Below, piece after piece: positions 40,024 to 46,435 of a stretch of DNA of 46,435 nt (position 1 is its first letter; the number at the start of each line of letters is the position of its first letter). The notes below the pieces were generated by a model. That model was not told the DNA's origin, searched no databases, and saw only the letters and a program-made list of their open reading frames with translations. Source of the DNA: Deltaproteobacteria bacterium (GTDB lineage: Bacteria; Myxococcota_A; Polyangia; Haliangiales; JADYYK01); the NCBI GenBank assembly GCA_020853705.1, contig JADYYK010000040.1, positions 1-46,435 of the forward strand, given 5' to 3'. Both the position numbers and the translations under genes were made by a program.

Positions 40024-41496
40024 ATGAAGACCAAGCGATTCCGCGTTCACCACGCGCGCCTGACAGCCCTCACCCTGGCCCTGGCCCTGGCCCTGGCGCT
40101 GCCGGCCTGCGGCGACGACGACGCGAGCCCCGACTCCAGCGTCGTCACGCCCGACTCCAGCGTCGTCACGCCCGACTCCAGCGTGCTGACCCCCGACGCC
40201 GCCGCGGCGCTGCTCGACACTGACCTGATCGCGATCCGCTTCAACGCCAGCGGCAGCCTCGACACCACGTTCGGCGCCGCCGGCATCGCCCGTCACAGCC
40301 TGTCCACCGTGATCACCGGCGGCGCGCGTGACGCCCTCTGGGGCCTGACGCGCGATGGCAGCGACCGGCTGCTGCTGTTCGGCTCCCGGCGCGGCGCCGA
40401 CACCCGGCTCGACGCCGACCGCGCCGTGGTGCGCCTGACCGCCAGCGGCGCCCTCGACCCCAGCTTCGCGACCATGGGGGTGCACACGCTGAACATCGCC
40501 AACCTGGGCGACAACGCGCGCAACGGCTTCGTGCAGGCCGACGGCAAGATCGTCAGCTCGGGCTACACCGCCCAGCCCAGCGGCGTCGGCACCCAGTCGG
40601 TCAACAAGGTCGTGCTGCTGCGCCTCAACGACGACGGCACGCCCGACACCACGTTCGGCGCCGCGGGCATCGTCAACTCGATGCCGCTGGCGCCGGCCGA
40701 TCCCATCAACACGCCATGGGGCGTCGCCGAGGCCTATGTCGCCGCGCGCCAGAGCGGTCGCTACATCACCGCGGGCTACGGACGCAGCGCCAGCACCGGC
40801 ACCGTCAACATGGTGTCGTTCGGCTACACCCCGGCGGGGCGCCTCGACACCAGCTGGGGCACCCAGGGCGTCATCGAGCTCGACGTCGCGGGTGGTGACG
40901 ACCGCGGTCGCAACGCCGTGGTGCTGCCCGACGATCGCGTCCTCATCCTGGGCAGCGTGGTGCCGAGCACCGGCAACGTCGACGCCGCCGTGTTCCTGTA
41001 CACGGCCAGCGGCCAGCTCGACACCAGCTTCAACGGCACCGGCCACAAGACCTACAGCTTCGGTCGTCCCGACGAGGCCTGGTTTGGCGCCGCGCTGTCA
41101 CCCGATGGCCTGCGCGTGGCCGCGGTCGGCTACCGCGCTGGCCTGGACAACGGCGCCGCCGCCGACGACGACGCGACGCTGCTGATCTGGCCCGTCGGCG
41201 CGGGGACGGAGTACGCGCAGGCGGTGCCGCTGTCCGACACCGCCAACGACCGCTTCTGGGGCGTCGCCTTCGACGCCGCCGGCAAGATCTACGCGGCCGG
41301 CTACCAGGAGGAGGGCACCGATCGGCGCATGGTCGTGGTCCGCTTCAACAGCGACGGTACCCGCGACCCCAGCTTCGGCGTCGGCGGCGTCGCCAGCCAC
41401 AACGTGATCGCCCGAGGCACGCTGGAAGAGGCCCGCGGCGTCGTGGTCCAGTCCGACGGCAAGGTGGTCATCGCCGGCGTCGCCGAAACGCCGTGA
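40024..41496 (+). CDS. delta-60 repeat beta-propeller lipoprotein
   Basis: A 490-residue lipoprotein (lipobox LPAC near 27-30) with an Asp-rich stretch and three PDSSVVT-type units. The body has delta-60 repeats, each about 55-60 residues with (L/I)DTTFG or (L/I)DTSF motifs (GSLDTTFGAAGI, GALDPSFATMGV, DGTPDTTFGAAGI, GRLDTSWGTQGV, GQLDTSFNGTG, DGTRDPSFGVGGV), forming a beta-propeller. Such repeats are common in myxobacterial surface proteins and have no catalytic residues. A GAGGT site precedes the ATG. The stop overlaps the TonB receptor start, so the two are made together; a ligand-binding partner role is likely. Confidence 0.88.
   Translation: MKTKRFRVHHARLTALTLALALALALPACGDDDASPDSSVVTPDSSVVTPDSSVLTPDAAAALLDTDLIAIRFNASGSLDTTFGAAGIARHSLSTVITGGARDALWGLTRDGSDRLLLFGSRRGADTRLDADRAVVRLTASGALDPSFATMGVHTLNIANLGDNARNGFVQADGKIVSSGYTAQPSGVGTQSVNKVVLLRLNDDGTPDTTFGAAGIVNSMPLAPADPINTPWGVAEAYVAARQSGRYITAGYGRSASTGTVNMVSFGYTPAGRLDTSWGTQGVIELDVAGGDDRGRNAVVLPDDRVLILGSVVPSTGNVDAAVFLYTASGQLDTSFNGTGHKTYSFGRPDEAWFGAALSPDGLRVAAVGYRAGLDNGAAADDDATLLIWPVGAGTEYAQAVPLSDTANDRFWGVAFDAAGKIYAAGYQEEGTDRRMVVVRFNSDGTRDPSFGVGGVASHNVIARGTLEEARGVVVQSDGKVVIAGVAETP
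40129..40191 (+). repeat. 21-base tandem repeat (PDSSVVT units)
   Basis: Three 21-base units, the first two identical and the third changed at its end (GTGCTGACC), encode the Ser/Asp linker after the lipobox. Confidence 0.85.
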
Positions 41497-43754
41497 TCGC
41501 GCGCTCCTCACTCCTGTGCGTGGCGCTGCTCGCCACGCCAGCGCTGGCACAGGAGCCGCTGCCGTCCGCGCCGGTGCTCGACCCGGGCCTAGCGCCGTCG
41601 CCGTCTCCATCTCCATCTCCATCTCCATCTCCATCTCCGTCTCCAGACGTCCCGCCGTCCTACGAGACCGTCGTCGTGGGCACCCGCGCCGCGCGCACCG
41701 GCGGCGCCGTCCGTGTCCTCTCCGAGCGCGACCTCGCGCGCATGAATCGCGACGACCCGCACGCCATCCTGCAGTCGGTGCCCGGCGTCTATGTCCGCGG
41801 CGAGGACGGCGTCGGGCTGCGCCCCAACATCGGCATGCGCGGCACCAGCCCCGACCGCAGCAAGAAGGTCACCCTGATGGAGGACGGCGTCCTCATCTCG
41901 CCGGCCGCCTACTCGGCCTCGGCGGCCTACTACTTCCCGCTCATCACGCGCATGGTCGCGGTCCGCGTCCTCAAGGGGCCGGCGGCCATCATCCATGGTC
42001 CGCACACGGTCGGCGGCGCCATCGATCTCATCACGCGCAGCCCGCCGCGACACGGCCAGTCGACCGGCCTCGACCTCGGCGCCGGCGCCTTCGGCTATCG
42101 CAAGCTGCACGGCCATTTCGGCGCCCGCAGCGGCCGCACCGGCTTTCTGATCGAGGGCGCGCAGCTCGGCAGCACCGGCTGGCGTGTGCTCGACGGCGGC
42201 GGCGACACCGGCTTCACCCGCAACGAGTGGATGACCAAGGTCGAGCACACGCTGGCGCCCGGCGCCGACGATCCCGACGTCGAGCACACCCTGTCCCTCA
42301 AGCTGGGCTACTCCGACGAGGCCTCCGACGAGACCTACCTCGGCCTGACCGACGCCGACGCGCGCGCCACGCCGTCACGCCGCTACCTGGCCTCGCGCTT
42401 CGATCACATGCAGTGGCATCGCAGCGCGCTGGTGGCGACGCACCGGCTGGCCGCCGCGTCGGGCCGCATCGAGCTCACCACCAGCCTGTATCGCACCGAC
42501 TTCGATCGGCGCTGGCGCAAGGTCAACGGCTTCCGCGGCGCGGACATCCGCGACGTCCTGGCCCACCCCGACTCGGCGCGCGGACAGATCTTCGTCGCCA
42601 ACCTGACCGGCGACAGCGACGCCGCCAGCGCCGGCGAGACCATCCTCATCGGCCCCAACCAGCGCCGCTTCGTCGCCCAGGGGTTGCAGTCGAGCCTGCG
42701 CCTCACCGGCTGCACCGGCGCGCTCGGCCATGCGCTCGAGGTCGGCACGCGGCTGCACCAGGACGAGGTCCGGCGCGTCCACACCCAGGATGGCTTTCGC
42801 ATGACCGGCGGTGTGCTGGAGCCCGACGGCCGCGTCACCGAGACCACCGCCGACAACCGCGCCAGCACCACCGCGCTGGCGCTGCACGTCATCGACGCCG
42901 TGCGCTGGCGCGACCTCACCCTCACCCCGGGCGCCCGCCTCGAGCTGCTGCGCGCCAGCTACAGCGGGCTGCTCGAGGGCAGCCACGCCGCCGCCCAGCG
43001 CGCCGTCGTCATCCCCGGCCTCGGGGTGTACTGGCAGGCGCGGCCCTGGCTCGGGCTGCTCGGCGGGGTGCACCGTGGCTTCTCGCCTGGCGCACCGGGG
43101 CCGACCATCGCGCCGCCCGAGCGCAGCGTCGCCTGGGAGGCCGGCACCCGCGTGACCGGGCGCCGCAGCGAGCTCGAGGTGGTCGGGTTCTGGAACGAGT
43201 ACCAGAACCTGACCTCGGTCTGCTCGCTGTCGGCGGGCTGCACCCAGGAGCAGCTCGACGCCCAGCTCGACGCCGGTGGGGCGCGGATCTATGGCCTCGA
43301 GCTGCGCGGCGAGCAGCGCGTGCGCGTGCGCCGCGGCGTCAGCGTCCCACTCGACCTGGCCTACACGCTGACGCGCACCGAGCTGCTGGAGTACTTCACC
43401 TCCGACGAGTGGGGTGAGGTCACCCCGGGCGACGAGCTGCCCTATGTCCCGCGCCACCAGCTGCGCGCCAGCGCCGGCCTCGACACCCGCGGCGTCACCC
43501 TGGCCGCGCAGGCCACCTTCGTCGATCGCATGCGCGAGCTGCCGGGCCAAGGTCCGGGGCCTGACGGCGAGCCCTTCACCGATCGCCAGCTGACCGTCGA
43601 CGCCAGCGCGAAGTGGCGCCCGCGCGCGGGCCTCGAGCTGTCTCTGCACGTGCGCAACCTGCTCGACGCCCGCGACATCATGGCCCGGCGGCCCTACGGC
43701 GCGCGGGTCAGCCCGCCGCGCTGGGTCCAGCTCGGGCTCACCCTGGGCTGGTGA
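41493..43754 (+). CDS. TonB-dependent outer-membrane receptor (FecA-like)
   Basis: A 753-residue outer-membrane receptor, made from GTG overlapping the delta-60 gene. A signal peptide (1-19, TPALAQ) is followed by a Ser-Pro repeat and a TonB box (ETVVVGT, about 58-64). The plug domain (about 65-175) has AILQSVPGVYVRGEDG, IGMRGTSPDRSKKVTLMEDG and VRVLKGPAAIIHGPHTVGG. The barrel covers the rest (YYWQARPWLGLLGG-like strands) and ends with an aromatic residue (LGLTLGW). Such receptors import ferric chelates, heme, B12 or similar. It is divergent from the imelysin operon, so iron is the best guess. Confidence 0.94.
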   Translation: MIARSSLLCVALLATPALAQEPLPSAPVLDPGLAPSPSPSPSPSPSPSPSPDVPPSYETVVVGTRAARTGGAVRVLSERDLARMNRDDPHAILQSVPGVYVRGEDGVGLRPNIGMRGTSPDRSKKVTLMEDGVLISPAAYSASAAYYFPLITRMVAVRVLKGPAAIIHGPHTVGGAIDLITRSPPRHGQSTGLDLGAGAFGYRKLHGHFGARSGRTGFLIEGAQLGSTGWRVLDGGGDTGFTRNEWMTKVEHTLAPGADDPDVEHTLSLKLGYSDEASDETYLGLTDADARATPSRRYLASRFDHMQWHRSALVATHRLAAASGRIELTTSLYRTDFDRRWRKVNGFRGADIRDVLAHPDSARGQIFVANLTGDSDAASAGETILIGPNQRRFVAQGLQSSLRLTGCTGALGHALEVGTRLHQDEVRRVHTQDGFRMTGGVLEPDGRVTETTADNRASTTALALHVIDAVRWRDLTLTPGARLELLRASYSGLLEGSHAAAQRAVVIPGLGVYWQARPWLGLLGGVHRGFSPGAPGPTIAPPERSVAWEAGTRVTGRRSELEVVGFWNEYQNLTSVCSLSAGCTQEQLDAQLDAGGARIYGLELRGEQRVRVRRGVSVPLDLAYTLTRTELLEYFTSDEWGEVTPGDELPYVPRHQLRASAGLDTRGVTLAAQATFVDRMRELPGQGPGPDGEPFTDRQLTVDASAKWRPRAGLELSLHVRNLLDARDIMARRPYGARVSPPRWVQLGLTLGW
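41595..41642 (+). repeat. hexanucleotide repeat encoding Pro-Ser
   Basis: Eight CCN-TCN units, five identical CCATCT, give a Pro-Ser linker just before the TonB box. It is frame-neutral and could adjust the reach of the TonB box across the periplasm. Confidence 0.95.
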
Positions 43755-44529
43755 CGGGCCCGACGGGCAGGGCGGGCGCGGGCGCGGACGCCGCCGCCGG
43801 CGCCGGCTCGTCCTCGAGCAGCAGCCGCCCGGTCTCCAGCTTCTCCAGCAGCGGGCCGACGCGACCATCGGCGCGCAGCCCGTCCAGGACGCCGCGCGCC
43901 GCGCGCTGGTACCCGGCGCGGTCGAGCTGCCCCATCAGCAGCCGAAAGCGCAGGAACAGGAAGGCCGTCTGTGCGACATCGGACAGGCAGTAGCTCTGCA
44001 CCGCCTCGTGCTGGCCGGAGTTCCACAGCCCCTCGACCTGGGAGCCATCGACCCCCACCTTGCCGGGTAGCCCGATGAGGCGCGCCGAGGCGTCCAGCGA
44101 CAGCCCGCCGCGGGTGGCGCCATGCTCGGTCAGGAAGTCGGCCAGGTCGATGTGGCCCTCGTCGCTGTAGCGATAGCGATAGTCACGGCCCTGGTAGTAC
44201 CAGCGCAGCTGCACGCCGTGGCGCAGGCAGCGCAGCATGATGACGGGCAGGTCGAAGCCGCGTCCGTTGAAGGTCACCACGTGGGGGCGGTGCTCGTCGA
44301 CGAAGCGCGAGAAGTCCGCCAGCATGCGCGCCTCGTCGGTGCCATCCCCGATGACGCCGAGGCGCTTCCACTCGTAGTCCTCGCCCAGCCACAGACAGCC
44401 GATGACGACCGGGCGGTGCACGTACAGGGGCGGGAAGGGGCGCTCCACCCCCGGGGCGGTGTCGGGCGCCTTGTACAGGGTGGTGTCGGGGATGGTCTCG
44501 ATGTCCATCACGAGGTAGCTGGTCGCCAT
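43738..44529 (-). CDS. 3'-5' exonuclease of the PolB-like family
   Basis: A 263-residue DEDD-type exonuclease related to the proofreading domain of family B polymerases. Motif I is MDIETIPD (Asp 9, Glu 11), motif II VTFNGRGFDLPVIML, motif III SYCLSDVAQTAFLFLRF with Asp and a Tyr four residues before it. It probably trims DNA or RNA 3' ends in the cytosol. The Ala/Pro-rich C-terminus (about 240-263) overlaps the TonB receptor coding end by 17 bases on the other strand. It stands alone and diverges from the CFI-box protein. Confidence 0.85.
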   Translation of the reverse strand: MATSYLVMDIETIPDTTLYKAPDTAPGVERPFPPLYVHRPVVIGCLWLGEDYEWKRLGVIGDGTDEARMLADFSRFVDEHRPHVVTFNGRGFDLPVIMLRCLRHGVQLRWYYQGRDYRYRYSDEGHIDLADFLTEHGATRGGLSLDASARLIGLPGKVGVDGSQVEGLWNSGQHEAVQSYCLSDVAQTAFLFLRFRLLMGQLDRAGYQRAARGVLDGLRADGRVGPLLEKLETGRLLLEDEPAPAAASAPAPALPVGPVTSPG

Positions 44530-44672
44530 GGTCTGCCCGCCGTGACCCTGAACGATTCGGTCGAAATGGCCGAAAATCGACCCAGGGTGGAACCAACGTC
44601 ACGCACCCCAGCCTTGTAAGGTCCCGCCGAATCAAGTCATAATCCCCGAACCTTCGTCAAGGGATGGAAGCG
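44530..44672. promoter_or_regulatory. divergent region with promoter for the CFI-box gene
   Basis: 143 bases with GC lower than the flanks. TTGTAA (44614-44619) and CATAAT (44638-44643) are 18 bases apart. AAGGG (44659-44663) lies 9 bases before ATG 44673, which sets the start there rather than at 44664. An imperfect hairpin (CGATTCGG, CCGAAAATCG near 44548-44577) lies towards the exonuclease side. Confidence 0.5.
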
Positions 44673-46298
44673 ATGGCCAGGTTTTCGGCGCTACCCAGTC
44701 TCGTCCTCGCAGCTGTCAGCTTGACGGTTGTCATTCCCCGCGCCGACGCCTGCAAGGTCGTCGAGGTGGAGCTGACGCCCACACCCAGCCTGCAGATGGT
44801 GGTGTGGCTGGAGGACTCCGCGGGCAACTTCGTGGACACCCTCTTCATCACCCAGGCCACGGGCACCTACGGCCTGGGCAACCGCCCCGGCATCTTCAAC
44901 TACAACTCGGGCGACTGGTGGCCGTACGGGCGCCGCGAGGCGGTGTTCCCGATCTGGGCCCACAAGCGCAACCACCAGTACCCGATGCTGGTGTTCCAGG
45001 ATCGCCAGGACGACAACCTGTCGCACTCGCTGTCGCAGTCCTCGCAGGAGCAGCGCTACTGCCGCCCCACGCTGGAGAGCGAGATCCACGCCAACATGGA
45101 CATGATGACGTGCCCGACCCTGCGCACGTACACCGACAAGGGCATGTTCGATCCGACCGGCAAGAAGTCGCTGTACCCGCCGCGCAACGACCTGGTGGAT
45201 CCGCGCACGCCGGCCGAGGGCGGCGTCGATCACGTCGACGCCAAGATGTTCGCCACCCTGAACGATCTCGACACCGTGTCCAAGCCCACGCCGCCGAGCG
45301 GCCTCAGCTATCGCATCCTGTGGAACATCCCCGAGGGTATGGCCCCCGGCGCCTACAAGGTCCGGGTCGAGGTCTCCAAGGAGCGCGACCGCAACGCCGG
45401 CCACAGCTATCCGTCTCCGGTGCTGCAGTCGTGGGGCGAGTATGGCGTGCCCAGCCTGGGCCAGCCGTCGGTGCTGTGGGAGGTGCCCATCATGATCGAC
45501 GCCACCGCGCGCAAGGCGCTGGCGCTCGACTATGCCGGCTACGGTGACCCGATGGGCGCCGATGGCCTGGTGTCGCCGCCCGACGCCACCATCGCCAGCA
45601 ACGAGGGCTCGGGCGCGGGCCGCCTCGCGGTCGCCTCCGACGCCGGCACCATGTACCGCGTCAAGGTCACCACCCAGCCCACCGGCGACACCGTCGCGCC
45701 GGGCACGCCATCGATGCTGCAGGCCACCGAGGTCAAGGCCGACAGCGCCAAGCTGGAGTTCCTGGCTCCCGGCGGGGACGGCGACACCGGCATGATCGCG
45801 GGCTACGAGGTGCGCATGCGCGCGGGCGAGCCCATCGTGACCGAGGCCGACTTCAGCGCCGCCAGCCTGGTCCAGGTGTCGACCGAGGCCGCCGCGCCAG
45901 GCGCCAAGAAGACCATCACGCTGTCGGGCCTGCTGCCGCGCACCAACTACTTCATCGCGGTGCGCGCCTCGGACGGCTGTCTCAACGTGGGGCCGATGGC
46001 GGTGGTCAAGATCACCACGCCCGAGGCCATCGTCGACCCGACCGATCCGGGCGGCGGCTGCTTCATCGCCACCGCGGCGTTCGGCAGCCTGCTGGCGCCC
46101 AAGGTGACCATGCTGCGCGCGTTCCGAGATCGCGTGCTGCGCCGCTCGGTGTTCGGGCAGACCTTCATCCAGCTCTACTACTCGGTCAGCCCGCCGTTCG
46201 CCGACACCATCCGGCCCTATCCGACCCTGCGCGCCATGGCGCGCGGCGGCCTGCAGCCTGTGATCGAAATTGCCGAAGGGATGCTGCGCAGCGAGTAA
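44673..46298 (+). CDS. secreted protein with fibronectin III and C-terminal CFI-box domain
   Basis: A 541-residue secreted protein with a signal peptide (about 1-27, PRADAC). The main part (about 28-290) is unrecognised, with EWSEDSAGNF-like beta segments, GIFNYNSGDWWPYGRREAVF and many aromatic residues, suggesting a binding fold. A fibronectin-III domain (about 340-445: TPSMLQATEVKADSAKLEF, YEVRMRAGEPI, NYFIAVRASDG) follows. The last about 80 residues match a short conserved domain that starts CFIATAAFGSLLAP and continues LRAFRDRVLRRSVFG, seen at the ends of many exported proteins; its role is not known, with an attachment or sorting function possible. Confidence 0.85.
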   Translation: MARFSALPSLVLAAVSLTVVIPRADACKVVEVELTPTPSLQMVVWLEDSAGNFVDTLFITQATGTYGLGNRPGIFNYNSGDWWPYGRREAVFPIWAHKRNHQYPMLVFQDRQDDNLSHSLSQSSQEQRYCRPTLESEIHANMDMMTCPTLRTYTDKGMFDPTGKKSLYPPRNDLVDPRTPAEGGVDHVDAKMFATLNDLDTVSKPTPPSGLSYRILWNIPEGMAPGAYKVRVEVSKERDRNAGHSYPSPVLQSWGEYGVPSLGQPSVLWEVPIMIDATARKALALDYAGYGDPMGADGLVSPPDATIASNEGSGAGRLAVASDAGTMYRVKVTTQPTGDTVAPGTPSMLQATEVKADSAKLEFLAPGGDGDTGMIAGYEVRMRAGEPIVTEADFSAASLVQVSTEAAAPGAKKTITLSGLLPRTNYFIAVRASDGCLNVGPMAVVKITTPEAIVDPTDPGGGCFIATAAFGSLLAPKVTMLRAFRDRVLRRSVFGQTFIQLYYSVSPPFADTIRPYPTLRAMARGGLQPVIEIAEGMLRSE

Positions 46299-46435
46299 GA
46301 TTCGCGCGTGGTGCGTCGTGACGAAGGCACGGAGCAGCTGTCGCTGTTCGACTGGGCCGCGTCTTCACGCTGCGCTTCTCCAGCGGGTGCAAGTCCCGCC
46401 CCGGTAGGCGTCGGAGCGCCGGGTAGCAGATCCCA
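46299..46435 (+). other. right-edge sequence with structured RNA-like hairpins and an open frame
   Basis: 137 bases after the CFI-box gene. From GTG 46308 a frame is open to the edge (VVRRDEGTEQLSLFDWAA...). Within it, GCGGG-TGCAAGT-CCCGC (46384-46400) and GGCG-TCGGAG-CGCC (46407-46420) form hairpins of the kind found in structured RNAs such as the first domain of group II introns, and GTGCG (46311-46315) resembles an intron 5' end. Too little is visible to choose between a gene start and an intron. Confidence 0.3.

Noticed and set aside
46384..46400. A tRNA T-arm-like hairpin (GCGGG, loop TGCAAGT, CCCGC)
   Set aside because: The loop has G instead of T at its second position, and no matching acceptor, D-arm or anticodon arm is found upstream.

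Overview
The window is a GC-rich, gene-dense bacterial chromosome segment with no intergenic gap over about 225 bases. It probably comes from a member of the Myxococcota (Polyangia-like) or a close deltaproteobacterial relative. Reasons: strong G/C at third codon positions, a eukaryote-like Ser/Thr kinase with a PP2C phosphatase, an adenylate cyclase with a sensor domain, many lipoproteins whose mature ends start with Asp/Pro/Ser/Ala-rich linkers, and a frequent habit of overlapping stop and start codons (GTGA or ATGA). The lineage is inferred; no rRNA or tRNA gene was seen.

Layout. 1-5735 (minus): a four-gene signalling operon of lipoprotein, CACHE/HAMP adenylate cyclase, Ser/Thr kinase with a receiver-like tail, and a LysM/FecR protein cut by the window edge. 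5777-10106 (plus): hemE, a lipoprotein, an Rsm22-like methyltransferase carrying a Pro-Thr microsatellite, and a PP2C phosphatase. 10138-13729 (plus): a complete TRAP transporter (dctP, dctQ, dctM) with its own promoter. 13755-17025: a palindrome, an RlpA-like protein, an orphan DNA methyltransferase and cstA. 17082-19279 (plus): a DHH phosphoesterase, a membrane protein and a thioredoxin with a His-rich tail. 19286-25368 (minus): a protein with a histone-H1-like tail, an M1 aminopeptidase with HEAT repeats, and a lamin-tail lipoprotein. 25386-28205: a small protein, then an operon of DUF924 protein, metallo-beta-lactamase-fold protein and a membrane-anchored heavy-metal-binding protein. 28365-32403 (plus): a barrel-like protein, an ECF sigma factor, a membrane/TPR partner with a Ser-Thr repeat, and a beta-helix lipoprotein. 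32453-35764: a hotdog thioesterase, a frameshifted lipoprotein gene and a GGDEF cyclase. 35986-43754: two divergent operons that look like an iron or metal uptake island (imelysin, HTTM protein, DNA glycosylase, VOC protein and ferredoxin one way; delta-60 lipoprotein and TonB receptor the other). 43738-46435: a PolB-type exonuclease, a secreted CFI-box protein and an unexplained structured end.

The most notable observation is at 25668-26114. A heavy-metal-associated domain has an in-frame TGA exactly where the first metal-binding cysteine should be. About 20 bases later comes a hairpin with a GGUC-starting loop that fits a bacterial SECIS element. This is a candidate selenocysteine-containing metal-binding protein, not yet proven. 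Second is the divergent imelysin/HTTM and TonB-receptor island, with a 29-bp AT-rich palindrome in its shared promoter region. Also notable are hexanucleotide repeats that lengthen or shorten Ser/Thr/Pro linkers in several genes without breaking the frame.
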